Assembly (NCBI GenBank): GCA_031181345.1
Contig: JAPSLC010000041.1
Span: 1-47,112, forward strand
DNA: 47,112 nt
Origin: Cupriavidus sp.
GTDB lineage: Bacteria > Pseudomonadota > Gammaproteobacteria > Burkholderiales > Burkholderiaceae
Reading direction: 5' to 3'
Shown: piece after piece, positions 34,818-43,994 of the stretch
Position numbering within the stretch: the stretch's first letter is position 1
Layout of the letters: every line of letters begins with the position of its first letter
Made by a program: the position numbers and the translations under genes
The notes under the pieces: model-generated
Seen by the model: only the letters and a program-made list of their open reading frames with translations
Database searches by the model: none
Told to the model about the DNA's origin: nothing

Positions 34818-36901
34818 GCCGCCATCCCGCCGTGGCGCAGCAGCGCATCGATCTGCGGCGGCCGGCCGCGGAACGCGGTGAACGACTCCATCGCCGGCCG
34901 GCTGCCGCCGACCGACAGGATCTCGCGGTGATAGCGCGCGCCGGTCTCGCTGTCGAGCACGCTGCCGGTCAGCTGCGCCGCTTCCTCGAAGGCGGCGTAG
35001 ACATCGGCCGACAGCACCTCGGCCCACTTGTAGCTGTAGTAACCGGCCGCATAGCCGCCGGCGAAGATATGGCTGAAGGTATTGGGCCAGCGCGACAGCG
35101 CGTACTGCGGCACCACGTGGATGCGGTCGTTGATCTCGCGCGACAGTTCCAGCACCGACTTGTCGCCGTCCGGATCGAAGTCGGTATGCAGATGCATGTC
35201 GAACGCCGAGAACACGATCTGGCGCAGCGTCATCATGCCGTTCTGGAAATTCTTCGCCGCCAGCATGCGATCGAACAGCGCGCGCGGCAGCGGCTCGCCG
35301 GTGTCGACGTGGCGGGTCATATCGGCCAGCACCTCGTACTCCCAGCAGAAGTTCTCCATGAACTGCGAGGGCAGCTCGACCGCATCCCATTCGACGCCAT
35401 TGATGCCGGACACGCCCAGCTCGCCGACCTGGGTCAGCATATGGTGCAGGCCGTGGCCGAACTCGTGGAACAGCGTGATGACCTCGTCGTGCGTGAACAG
35501 GGCCGGCTTGTCGCCGACCGGCGCCGAGAAGTTGCAGGTCAGGTAGGCGACCGGCGTCTGCACGCTGCCGTCGCCGTGCTCGCGGCGGCCGCGCGCATCA
35601 TCCATCCAGGCACCGCCGCGCTTGCCTTCGCGTGCGTACAGATCCAGATAGAACTGCGCGAGCAGCGTGCCGTCCGGGCTGGTGACGCGATAGAAGCGCA
35701 CGTCCTTGTGCCAGGTCTGCGCCTCGTCCGGCGCGATCCGCACCGAGAACAGCTTCTGCACGACGCCGAACAGGCCTTCGAGCACCTTGGGCTCCGGGAA
35801 ATATTGCTTGACCTCGTGTTCCGAGAAGGCATAGCGCTGCTGGCGCAGCTTCTCGGACGCATAGGCGACGTCCCACGGCGCGAGTTCGGCCAGGCCCAGC
35901 TCCCTGGCGGCGAATTCGCGCAGCTCGGCCCAATCGCGCTCGGCATAGGGGCGGGCCTTGGCGGCGAGTTCGTCGAGGAAGCGCAGCACTTCCGACGGCG
36001 AATCGGCCATCTTGGGCACCAGCGACACCTCGCCGTACGAGCCATAGCCCAGCATCCGGGCCTCTTCGCGGCGCAGCGCCAGCTGCTCGCGCATATTGGC
36101 GGTGTTGTCCCAGTCGGCCTGGCCGGTGCCGTACTGCGGGCTCAGTTCCGAGGCGCGCGTGACGTTGGCCTCGTACAGCGTCCGGCGCAGCGCGCGGTCG
36201 TCGGCGTACTGCAGCACCGGGAAATACGAGGGGAAATGCAGCGTGAATTTCCAGCCTTCCTTGCCGTCCTTGGCCGCGGCCTCGCGCGCGGCTTCCAGCG
36301 TGTCGGGCGGCAGGCCGGCCAGGCGCGCCGGATCCTCGATCACCAGCGAATAGGCGTTGGTCGCGTCCAGCACGTGGTCGGAGAACGCCTTGCCCAACTG
36401 CGCCTGTTGCTCCTGGATCTCGGCAAAGCGGGGCTTGCGGTCCTCCGGCAACTCGGCGCCGCCCAGGCGGAAGCCGCGCAGCTCGTTGTCGAGCAGCTGC
36501 TTGCGGGCCGGGCTCAGCGTTGCATATTCGGGGCTGGCGGCCAGCGCCTTGTACTTTTCGTAGAGCGCCAGATTCTGGCCCAGCGAGGACCAGAACTCGG
36601 TCATGCGCGGCAGGTTTTCCGCGTGGGCCTGGCGCAGCGCCGGCGTATCGGCGACCGAGCTCAGATGGCCCACCACGCCCCAGGCGCGGCCCAGCGGCTC
36701 GGTGGCCTGCTCGAGCGTGTCGACGGTATCGGCCCACGTCGCGGGCCGGGCCGGATCCTCGACCAGTGCGACGGCGCGCTGCGCCGCGTCGAGCAGCACG
36801 TCCAGCGCCGGGCCGATATGCTCGGGCCGGATCTCGGCGAAGCGGGGCAGGTCGCTGAAGTCCAGCAGCGGGTTGGCGGCGTTCTTGTCGGCTTGATCCA
36901 T
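34814..36901 (-). CDS. prlC: Oligopeptidase A (M3 metallopeptidase)
   Basis: The 695-residue product degrades oligopeptides such as cleaved signal peptides in the cytoplasm. The zinc motif is VITLFHEFGHGLHHML (HEFGH). Other M3 features include the N-terminal NPLLDFSDLPRFAEIRPEHI and YFPSYFPVLQY-like region (LHFPSYFPVLQYADDRALR). The ATG at 36901 (MDQADKNAANPLLDF) aligns best with the E. coli start; an in-frame ATG at 36955 would add 18 residues containing NANANEK, coded by six-base repeats. It is coupled to xthA downstream, with folD 99 bp upstream on the same strand. Confidence 0.94.
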   Translation of the reverse strand: MDQADKNAANPLLDFSDLPRFAEIRPEHIGPALDVLLDAAQRAVALVEDPARPATWADTVDTLEQATEPLGRAWGVVGHLSSVADTPALRQAHAENLPRMTEFWSSLGQNLALYEKYKALAASPEYATLSPARKQLLDNELRGFRLGGAELPEDRKPRFAEIQEQQAQLGKAFSDHVLDATNAYSLVIEDPARLAGLPPDTLEAAREAAAKDGKEGWKFTLHFPSYFPVLQYADDRALRRTLYEANVTRASELSPQYGTGQADWDNTANMREQLALRREEARMLGYGSYGEVSLVPKMADSPSEVLRFLDELAAKARPYAERDWAELREFAARELGLAELAPWDVAYASEKLRQQRYAFSEHEVKQYFPEPKVLEGLFGVVQKLFSVRIAPDEAQTWHKDVRFYRVTSPDGTLLAQFYLDLYAREGKRGGAWMDDARGRREHGDGSVQTPVAYLTCNFSAPVGDKPALFTHDEVITLFHEFGHGLHHMLTQVGELGVSGINGVEWDAVELPSQFMENFCWEYEVLADMTRHVDTGEPLPRALFDRMLAAKNFQNGMMTLRQIVFSAFDMHLHTDFDPDGDKSVLELSREINDRIHVVPQYALSRWPNTFSHIFAGGYAAGYYSYKWAEVLSADVYAAFEEAAQLTGSVLDSETGARYHREILSVGGSRPAMESFTAFRGRPPQIDALLRHGGMAA

Positions 36902-37000
36902 GGCTTTTTCGTTGGCGTTGGCGTTGACGTTCGGATATTCCGCAGCTTGGGGCATATCCGCGGTTTTCCAGCGGGTTTGCCCAGTGTACCGGCGCTCGCC

Positions 37001-37852
37001 TCAGCCTGCCGCGCGCTCGGCCGCCTCCAGCGTATTGACCAGCAGCATGGTGATCGTCATCGGGCCGACGCCGCCCGGCACCGGCGTGATATGGCCGGCG
37101 ACTTCGCGCACGCCGGCGAAGTCCACGTCGCCGCACAGCTTGCCGGCGTCGTCGCGGTTCATGCCGACGTCGATCACCACCGCGCCGGGTTTGACCATGT
37201 CGGCCGTGATCAGGTTGCGGCGGCCGACCGCGGCGACGATCACGTCGGCCTGGCGGGTATGGGCGCCAAGGTCGCGCGTCTTGCTGTTGCAGATCGTCAC
37301 CGTGGCGCCGGCCTGCAGCAGCAGCATCGCCATCGGCTTGCCGACGATGTTGGAGGCGCCGACCACCACCGCGTGCGCGCCGCGCAGCGGATACTGGATC
37401 GACTCGAGCATCTTCATGCAGCCGTAGGGCGTGCAGGGGCGGAACAGCGGCGCGCCGGTCATCAGTGCGCCGGCGTTGGCGACGTGGAAGCCGTCGACAT
37501 CCTTCTCGGGGGCAATCGCCTCCAGCACCTTGTGGCTGTCGATGTGCCTGGGCAGCGGCAACTGCACCAGGATGCCGTGGATCTTCGGATCGCGATTGAG
37601 TTCGTCGATGCGGGCCAGCAGATCGGCCTCGGACAGGTCCGCCGGATAGCGGTCCAGCGACGAGAAGAAACCGTTGTCCTCGCACGCCTTGACCTTGTTG
37701 CGGACATAGACCTGGCTGGCCGGGTCCTCGCCGACCAGGACCACGGCCAGCCCGGGCTGGTGACCGCGTTCGGTCAGGCGGGCGGCGCGCTGGGCGGCTT
37801 CGGAACGGATTTGCTTGGCAAGGGCGTTGCCGTCGATCAATTGGGCAGGCAT
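37001..37852 (-). CDS. folD: Bifunctional methylene-THF dehydrogenase/methenyl-THF cyclohydrolase
   Basis: The 283-residue enzyme interconverts 5,10-methylene-, methenyl- and 10-formyl-THF in one-carbon metabolism. Visible: AVVLVGEDPASQVYVRNKVKACE, with the conserved Tyr and Lys, QLPLPRHID, PCTPYGCMKMLE, and the nucleotide-binding AVVVGASNIVGKPMAMLL with the S-x-x-VG-x-P motif. The PVPGGVGPMTITMLLVNT ending is standard. ATG 37852 (MPAQLIDGN) matches family starts; the longer frame to 37912 does not. A TATAAT-like -10 lies about 155 bp upstream. Confidence 0.96.
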   Translation of the reverse strand: MPAQLIDGNALAKQIRSEAAQRAARLTERGHQPGLAVVLVGEDPASQVYVRNKVKACEDNGFFSSLDRYPADLSEADLLARIDELNRDPKIHGILVQLPLPRHIDSHKVLEAIAPEKDVDGFHVANAGALMTGAPLFRPCTPYGCMKMLESIQYPLRGAHAVVVGASNIVGKPMAMLLLQAGATVTICNSKTRDLGAHTRQADVIVAAVGRRNLITADMVKPGAVVIDVGMNRDDAGKLCGDVDFAGVREVAGHITPVPGGVGPMTITMLLVNTLEAAERAAG

Positions 37853-38007
37853 GGGCGGGGACGCAGAGGCGGCTGGGAGATGGAAATCGAGAGCGGAAAC
37901 TCGGGAGCGCAATCAGGCGCGCAAATCAGGAGCGGGACCGACGGACCGGCACGTGCACCGTCATGCGCGGGCACATGACGGCAGGCCCGCCGGGTCGCAG
38001 GGGTGAC

Positions 38008-38013
38008 ATTATA
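38008..38013 (-). promoter_or_regulatory. Possible -10 box upstream of folD
   Basis: TATAAT on the minus strand, in the gap between the F-box-like gene and folD. No good -35 at 17 bp, so this is a weak call; it would give a leader of about 150 nt. Confidence 0.35.
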
Positions 38014-38065
38014 AGGCGTCGCGCTGCGACGGGACGGGCACGCGGCAGCGCGACGGCGGCGCAGC

Positions 38066-40363
38066 CTACCGCTGGTATGCGCGGAACTGGGCCGCGGCCT
38101 GCAACCAGGCTTCGAGGTGCAGCGGATCGCGCGAGGCCGGCGCAAACCAGGGCGCGATCGCGCTGCGCACGGCATCGACGGCTTCGCTTGGCAGGGCGGT
38201 CGCGGTAAGCCACAGCGCCTGCCGGACCGCATCGAAGCGGTTGCGCTCGATATCCGTCCGGAAATGGCCCATCCGGGCCTCGGCCTCGATCAGCCGCGCG
38301 AGCCACCGGCGGCGCTCGGGCGCGGTGAAGCGCGTGCGCACCAGCTCGGTGGCGCGCAGCAGGGTCGGCCTGGCCCAGCACTCCCCCAGCAGCGCGTCGT
38401 CATCGCCGAGCATCCTGAGCGATTCCTGCTTGAGTCGATGCAGGGTCTCCATGGCAGTACGCACGGCCTGCGCATCGAGCCGGTCGAACAGGTTCCAGGT
38501 GCGCTCGACCAGCGTCGAGGCGCCGCCCTGCAGCCATAGATTGCTGGTCAGTTTCGCCATGTCCGCCAGCAGCTGCGGCGTGTGGCTGGCGGGCGCGGCG
38601 GCCTCCAGCACCCCGAGCATGTCGGCGGTCAATTGCGGCAGGGCGGCATGCGCCTTGCAGGGCGACAGCGTCGGGCCGCTCTCCAGCATGCGGCTGCAGC
38701 GGCGGGCCCAGGCGGCGGCCATCTCGCTCAACTGCGGCCAGCAGCCGGCGGCTTGCAGTTGTCGAGCCAGCGGCAGCAGCTCGGGCAGCAGTTCGTCAAC
38801 CCATCCGCGCTGCTCCAGCCATACCGAAAAGGCACGCGCCTGCGCCGCCGGCGGCAACTTCCAGATGACGGACAAGATACGGTCGGCCGGCTGATCGTCT
38901 TCGTCGGCTACCCATCGCACCAGCGGCAGAAACTGGTGGTGACGCAGCGCCAGTTCGCTGACCGCATTGAACATGGCTTCGGCGATGGCCGTGCCCGGTG
39001 CGCAATGGATGCCCGCCTGGCACATCAGCGCGGCGCGCTGTTCGGGTGTCGGCGCGGCGGAGCTCAGGCAGTAGGCCTGGGCGCGCTGCCATCCCCGCAC
39101 CGGATCGCACGGATGCCAATGGAGGATATTGACCAGCAGGATCGCCAGCGACGGCAGCGACCGCCGTTCGGCCTCGTCCCATAGCGCGTGCCATGCCGGA
39201 CCTTGCTGCGGAGGCGGCAGATAGGGCAGCAGTTCGGCCCGCACATGGAGCTGCCGGGCCGCGTCCATGTGCGATGCCTCCAGAAGCGCCAGCAGCGACG
39301 CGGTCGCCGTCGCGGCGTGATCGGGATCGTTCAGCAGCGTGTTGCGTGCCGTGTGGATCGACGCCCGCGCGACATCGAAGCCGGCGTTGCCGGGAAGCGC
39401 CGCCGCGGCGTTCAGCAGCGAGAGCCAGTGCTGCAACGACTGGTCCGCCGAGGGCGGCTGGCCATGGTACTGCGCCGTGGCAGCGCTGCCGGGCAGTCGG
39501 GCCAGCAGGGCGCAGAACAGGCGCGTGGCGAAGGCAGCGTCGCGGCGGATTTCGGCGGCGGCGGCTGCCAGCAGCGCAGACCAGGCTTGCGCATAGGCCT
39601 GTTGATCGTGCGAGCGGGCCATGACGGCGGCAAGCAGCTGGCCCCATCCGTGATGCTGCTCGCTGGCCGGCAACGCATGCGCGACGCTCAGCGCGCTGGT
39701 CGCGTCGGGCAACAGCATCGCAGCGAGCCCGCGCCCACAAGCCGTGGACTGCGGGCCCACTGCGCGGCCCAGCACCGCGATCCGGGCCCGGGCGCCGGCC
39801 GACAGCGGCACGAGGGCGACGGCCTGTGCCAGGCGCACCAGTTTCGGCTCGTCCAGCACGCCGCTGGCGGCCGGGTCGGCGATGTACGCCGCCAGGGCGT
39901 CCAGCACGGGCCCCGTTGCCCCGGACACCGTGTCGAGCCGGTCCAGCAGCGCTTCGACCGCGCTCCAGCGTTGGTCGGCCGGCAATTCGGCAACGCGGGC
40001 CAGCATGCCGGCCATCGCCAGGGCTCGCCCGAACACCGGCAGGTTCGACTGTGGCAGGGCGTTGAGTTGGCCCTGCAGCGCGGTCGACGTCCACAGGTTG
40101 GTGGTCAGCATCAGCGCGGCATCCACCGCCGCGCAGGCCTGCAAGCGTTGGCCAAGCGCGCGGGAGGTCTTGCGCTCCAGCACGATCCGGTCATGCAGCG
40201 ACAGGAAATCGAGCACGTGTTCGAGGATCGATTGCGGCAGCAGCGTGAGGCGGGATGGTGCCGTTTCTGCCCGCAGGTCGGCGCTGTGGTCGGGCAGGGA
40301 AGGGGTGGGCAGCGTGGACTGCGCAGGGGACGTGGAGGGCGTGGTGCAGGTCGCGTCAAGCAT
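38066..40363 (-). CDS. Large alpha-helical protein with F-box-like N-terminal motif
   Basis: This 765-residue protein of unknown function has three parts. Residues 1-40 are Ser/Thr/Pro-rich and lack a Sec signal. Residues about 41-78 carry LPQSILEHVLDFLSLHDRI followed by VLERKTSRALGQRLQ, which fits the F-box consensus LP-x3-L-x2-IL-x2-L-x3-D-x5-x3-SR-x-W/L. The rest is Leu/Ala-rich and predicted to be stacked helices, Trp- and Cys-dotted, without membrane segments. F-box proteins in bacteria (Ralstonia GALA, Legionella effectors) reach host SKP1/ubiquitin ligases by type III or IV secretion. This is an inference; I do not recognise the body. GGAG precedes the ATG. It stands alone in its strand block. 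Confidence 0.7.
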   Translation of the reverse strand: MLDATCTTPSTSPAQSTLPTPSLPDHSADLRAETAPSRLTLLPQSILEHVLDFLSLHDRIVLERKTSRALGQRLQACAAVDAALMLTTNLWTSTALQGQLNALPQSNLPVFGRALAMAGMLARVAELPADQRWSAVEALLDRLDTVSGATGPVLDALAAYIADPAASGVLDEPKLVRLAQAVALVPLSAGARARIAVLGRAVGPQSTACGRGLAAMLLPDATSALSVAHALPASEQHHGWGQLLAAVMARSHDQQAYAQAWSALLAAAAAEIRRDAAFATRLFCALLARLPGSAATAQYHGQPPSADQSLQHWLSLLNAAAALPGNAGFDVARASIHTARNTLLNDPDHAATATASLLALLEASHMDAARQLHVRAELLPYLPPPQQGPAWHALWDEAERRSLPSLAILLVNILHWHPCDPVRGWQRAQAYCLSSAAPTPEQRAALMCQAGIHCAPGTAIAEAMFNAVSELALRHHQFLPLVRWVADEDDQPADRILSVIWKLPPAAQARAFSVWLEQRGWVDELLPELLPLARQLQAAGCWPQLSEMAAAWARRCSRMLESGPTLSPCKAHAALPQLTADMLGVLEAAAPASHTPQLLADMAKLTSNLWLQGGASTLVERTWNLFDRLDAQAVRTAMETLHRLKQESLRMLGDDDALLGECWARPTLLRATELVRTRFTAPERRRWLARLIEAEARMGHFRTDIERNRFDAVRQALWLTATALPSEAVDAVRSAIAPWFAPASRDPLHLEAWLQAAAQFRAYQR

Positions 40364-40520
40364 CGGTCGGCTCCGGCTGTGTGGGAAGAGCGGGAGCGGC
40401 CATGGCCAGCAGGGGAAGGACAGAACCTCAGCGGCGGACCGCGCCCGGCGAACCGAACGATGCGCGGCGGCGGTTCCGGGCGCTGTTGCGCAAGCGCCGG
40501 AACGCTAGCTTTCTCGTGAG

Positions 40521-40557
40521 CTGGCCCGTGGCCGGCGCGAGGCCGGCCACGGGCCAG
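40521..40557. other. Perfect 16-bp hairpin between response regulator and F-box-like gene
   Basis: CTGGCCCGTGGCCGGC (40521-40536) pairs perfectly with 40542-40557; the loop is 5 bases. No T-tract follows on either strand, so a terminator role is uncertain. It lies 34 bp after the regulator stop codon and 158 bp before the F-box-like start. Confidence 0.7.
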
Positions 40558-40590
40558 AGGGGATGCGCGGACGCAGGAGCGGAAGCCGGA

Positions 40591-41223
40591 TCAGCTGTTG
40601 CGCGACAGCGCCAGCCGCAGCAGGTCGGCCACGGTGTTGACGTTGAGCTTTTCCATGATGTTGGCGCGATGCGCCTCGACCGTCTTGATCGAGATGCCCA
40701 GATCGTCGGCGATCTGCTTGTTCAGGCGGCCGGCGACGATGCGCTCGAGCACCTGTTGTTCGCGCGTGGTCAGCTTGCCCAGCAGGTCCTGTGCGGCACG
40801 CTGCTCGCGCGCGGCCGAATGGTCGGCTCTCGCCTTCTGCAGCATGCGCTCGACCAGCGCGCGCAGCTCGGATTCGTCGAACGGCTTCTCGATGAAGTCG
40901 ATCGCGCCTTTCTTCATGGTGGACACCGCCATCGGCACGTCGCCGTGGCCGGTGATGAAGACGATCGGCAGGTGGATGTTCTCGGCGATCATCCGCTCCT
41001 GCAGCTCGGGACCGCTCATGCCCGGCATCCGCACGTCCAGGATCAGGCAGGAGACCTGGTTGGCATCGTAGGCGGCCAGGAATTGCTCGGCGCTGGCGAA
41101 ACTGCGAACCTGGTAGCCATTGCCCTCCAGCAGCCAGGTCAGCGAGTCGCGCATCGCTTCATCGTCGTCGACGATGAAGACGGTCTCGCCGCGGTGGGGA
41201 GTGGGGTTTGGCGCTACGGTCAT
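40591..41223 (-). CDS. FixJ/NarL-type response regulator
   Basis: The 210-residue protein has a receiver domain (VFIVDDDEAMRDSL; phosphoacceptor Asp63 in LILDVRMPGMSG; Thr91; Lys113 in IEKPFDESEL) and a C-terminal LuxR-type helix-turn-helix (LTTREQQVLERIVAGRLNKQIADDLGISIKTVEAHR represented by LTTREQQVLERI and GISIKTVEAHRANIMEKL). AGGAGA lies before the ATG. It follows the PAS kinase gene by 137 bp on the same strand, so it should be its partner. It may bind the divergent aceE promoter. Confidence 0.93.
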   Translation of the reverse strand: MTVAPNPTPHRGETVFIVDDDEAMRDSLTWLLEGNGYQVRSFASAEQFLAAYDANQVSCLILDVRMPGMSGPELQERMIAENIHLPIVFITGHGDVPMAVSTMKKGAIDFIEKPFDESELRALVERMLQKARADHSAAREQRAAQDLLGKLTTREQQVLERIVAGRLNKQIADDLGISIKTVEAHRANIMEKLNVNTVADLLRLALSRNS

Positions 41224-41360
41224 GAAGTCTCCTGATGCTGCGTCTGTGCGATTCGGCTAGTGTAACTCCGGCCGCGCGCGCCGCACACCCGCCACGGCGG
41301 GGGCGGCGGGGCGGCGCGGCTTCGGACGATGCAGGTCGATCCGGCCTTACCGATTGGCCG

Positions 41361-43994
41361 TCATTGATCGGCCACCTCGGGCTCGAGCGGCAGCATGATT
41401 TTAAACGTACAGCCGATGCCGTCCGCATTGTTCTCGACCCACAGCCGGCCCTGGTGCGACTCGATGATTGAGCGGCAGATATTGAGGCCCATGCCCATGC
41501 CGTCGGACTTGGTGCTGAAGAACGGCTCGAACAGCCGTTCCTTGGTGGCCTCGTCCACGCCCGGCCCCTGGTCGATCACGTCGATGCAGACGGTCTGGCC
41601 GAGCTCGCCCTGGTCGATGCGGGCGTGCAGCCGTACCACGCCGGCGGCGCGCATTGCCGGCAGGCCCGACATCGCCTCGACCGCGTTCTTCAGCAGATTG
41701 ACCAGCACCTGCTCGATCAGCACCGGGTCGACATAGAGCGTCACCGGCGGAGGCGGCAGCCGGGTCAGGATCGTCACGCGGCGGCGGGTGGCCTCGATAT
41801 CGGCCAGGCCCACCGCGTCGGCGACGATGTCGTGCAGCGCGGTCTCGCGCCGCTGCGGCTGGCTGCGTTTGACGAAGCCGCGGATGCGGCTGATGATCGT
41901 GCCCGCCCGCACCGCCTGCGCCGAGGTCTTTTCGAGGATCGGCATCAGGTCCTCGGGCGTGCTGCGTCCCGAGCGCAGCCGCGCCACCGCGCCCATGCAG
42001 TAGTTGTTGATGGCCGCCAGCGGCTGGTTCAACTCGTGCGCCAGCGACGAGGCCATCTCGCCCATGGTGGTCAGGCGGCTGGTGAACTGCAGGCGCTCCT
42101 CGTGCTGGCGCGCCATTTCCTCGGCCGCCTTGCGCACCGTGATGTCGGTGGCGATCTGCATCTGCGCCAGGTGGCCGTCGACCCACTGGATATAGCGGCG
42201 CCGCACCTCGAACCACTTCTGCATGTCGGGCACGAAGATCTCGCGCGCGTCCGACGCATAGGGCATCAGCTCGGAGGCGGGCAGGCCGGCATAGGCGTCG
42301 ACGAAATCGGTGTGGTCGCTGGTGACCTGTTCCTGCTCGACCTCGCCGCCGGCCAGCTTCAGATGGCCCTCGGGCTCCCAGCCGAACAGTTGCCGGTAAT
42401 AGCGGTTGGCGAACAGCAGCTCCGGCTTGTCGGTGGCCAGCACGGACACCGCCGCGTCGAGGCTTTCCAGCACGGTGGTGAAGCGGTCGTGCGCGGCAGC
42501 CAGTTCCTCGCGCGCGCGCTTGGGCTCGGTGATATCCGTCATCGAGCTCATCCACCCGGTATGGCGGCCGCGGCTGTCGATCAGCGGCGACACATACATG
42601 CGGGCGAAGAAGCTGGTGCCGTCGCGGCGCATCACGCGCATCTCGTAGCCGCCGGTGGGCGACTTGCCCTGCAGCGTCAGATCGATCTGGCGCTGCATCT
42701 CCTGCTGGTCGTTGGGCGGCCAGTAGGGGAAGGGCGGCACGCGGCCGACCAGCTCGTGCTCCTGCCAGCCCGTCATGCGGCAGAAGGCCGGATTGACGTA
42801 GGTGATGCGCCCGTTCAGGTCGAGCGCGCGCAGCCCGATCAGCATCGAGTTTTCCATCGCGCGGCGGAACGAGGTCTCGGCCAGCAGCGCGCGCTGCGCC
42901 TCGGAGCGGCGGCTGGTATGCCGCCACATGCTCCACAGGCTCCACAGCAGGAAGCACGACAGCCCGACCACCAGCCACAGCAGCATGTTGTTGGGCAGGT
43001 TCGACGCGGGCGGATAGGCGTCGGCGCGCAGCGACAGCGAGTGGCCCGGCGGGTCGAGCAGCACCTCGTAGGACAGCGCCGTGGCCGGCACCGGCCGCAG
43101 CGAGGTGCTGGCGCGCAGCTGGTTGTTCTTGTCGATCAGCGAGAAGCGGTAGCGCTCGGTCAGCTCGGGCGGCAGCAGATGGGTCAGGATGCCGTTGATC
43201 GAATAGAGCGCGCCCAGCGTGCCGAGGAACTCGTTGTCGCGCACGATCGGCACCTGCATCAGCATGAAGCTGTCGCCGCGTTCATTGACCAGCGGGCGCG
43301 AATAGACCACGCGCTGGGTCTCGCGCGCGGTGTCGAAGGTGTCGAGCACGTCGGGCTCGAGCGGCTGCTCCGGCGTCTCGCGCAGCCGCGCGGCAAATTC
43401 CGACGTGGACGGCAGCGACCAGCGCGCGCGCCGCGTGGCATCGAGCCAGTTGATGAAGACGATTTCCGGGTTCTCGCGCAGGACTTCCTGCGCGGCGGTG
43501 CGGTAGGCGCGCTGATCGAGCTGCGCGGCGGCGATGTCGCGCGCCAGCGAGGCGAGCTGGTCCTGATTGCTCAGCAGCGACAGCCGCACGCGCTGCTGCG
43601 CCCAGGCGGCGTCGCGATACAGCGCGTCGCGCTGCTGCTGGCGCTCGGTCTCGTGCAGCGACCACAGGATCACGCCCATCGCGCCGGAGAACAGCACGAT
43701 CGCCACCAGCGGAATGAACATGAACCAGCTGGTCGCGACCAGGTTGCGCCAGCGCAGCCACCACAGCCCGCGCGGCGGACCGGTGAAGGGGCGGCCGTCG
43801 GCGGCCTCGTCGGCGGGGCCCAGCCCCTCGAGCGCGTCCAGCGGCGTCAGCGCGCTCAACTGGTCGATCGCGCCGGGGCCGCCGCCACTGATCCCGGCGC
43901 CGCCGGCATCGCGGGAGGCATCGGCTGCGGGAGGAATCATCGGCAGGCGGAGGGCCGGCAGCAGCCGGAGGACGAGGCGGTAGATGGACAGCAT
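41361..43994 (-). CDS. PAS-domain sensor histidine kinase
   Basis: The 877-residue protein has a 70-residue N-terminal cytoplasmic stretch, a first membrane helix at about 88-110, a periplasmic sensor region of about 220 residues, a second helix at 337-356, two PAS domains (about 373-490 and 500-620), a HisKA dimerisation domain (H653 in SSLAHELNQPLAAINNY) and an HATPase domain (LLKNAVEAM, DQGPGVDEATKERLFEPFFSTK, GMGMGLNICRSIIESHQG). It partners the FixJ-like regulator. The sensor domain is not assigned. It is divergent from aceE, which suggests control of pyruvate metabolism. Confidence 0.9.
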   Translation of the reverse strand: MLSIYRLVLRLLPALRLPMIPPAADASRDAGGAGISGGGPGAIDQLSALTPLDALEGLGPADEAADGRPFTGPPRGLWWLRWRNLVATSWFMFIPLVAIVLFSGAMGVILWSLHETERQQQRDALYRDAAWAQQRVRLSLLSNQDQLASLARDIAAAQLDQRAYRTAAQEVLRENPEIVFINWLDATRRARWSLPSTSEFAARLRETPEQPLEPDVLDTFDTARETQRVVYSRPLVNERGDSFMLMQVPIVRDNEFLGTLGALYSINGILTHLLPPELTERYRFSLIDKNNQLRASTSLRPVPATALSYEVLLDPPGHSLSLRADAYPPASNLPNNMLLWLVVGLSCFLLWSLWSMWRHTSRRSEAQRALLAETSFRRAMENSMLIGLRALDLNGRITYVNPAFCRMTGWQEHELVGRVPPFPYWPPNDQQEMQRQIDLTLQGKSPTGGYEMRVMRRDGTSFFARMYVSPLIDSRGRHTGWMSSMTDITEPKRAREELAAAHDRFTTVLESLDAAVSVLATDKPELLFANRYYRQLFGWEPEGHLKLAGGEVEQEQVTSDHTDFVDAYAGLPASELMPYASDAREIFVPDMQKWFEVRRRYIQWVDGHLAQMQIATDITVRKAAEEMARQHEERLQFTSRLTTMGEMASSLAHELNQPLAAINNYCMGAVARLRSGRSTPEDLMPILEKTSAQAVRAGTIISRIRGFVKRSQPQRRETALHDIVADAVGLADIEATRRRVTILTRLPPPPVTLYVDPVLIEQVLVNLLKNAVEAMSGLPAMRAAGVVRLHARIDQGELGQTVCIDVIDQGPGVDEATKERLFEPFFSTKSDGMGMGLNICRSIIESHQGRLWVENNADGIGCTFKIMLPLEPEVADQ

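Noticed and set aside
34832..37978. Plus-strand open frame of 1,048 codons antisense to prlC and folD
   Set aside because: Same high-GC shadow effect; it spans two real genes and their spacer and has no recognisable motif or ribosome-binding site.
40364..40520. hrpII-type box (TTCG-N16-TTCG) before the F-box-like gene
   Set aside because: Only two TTCG elements are present on the proper strand, 1 bp apart, so the spacing is wrong.
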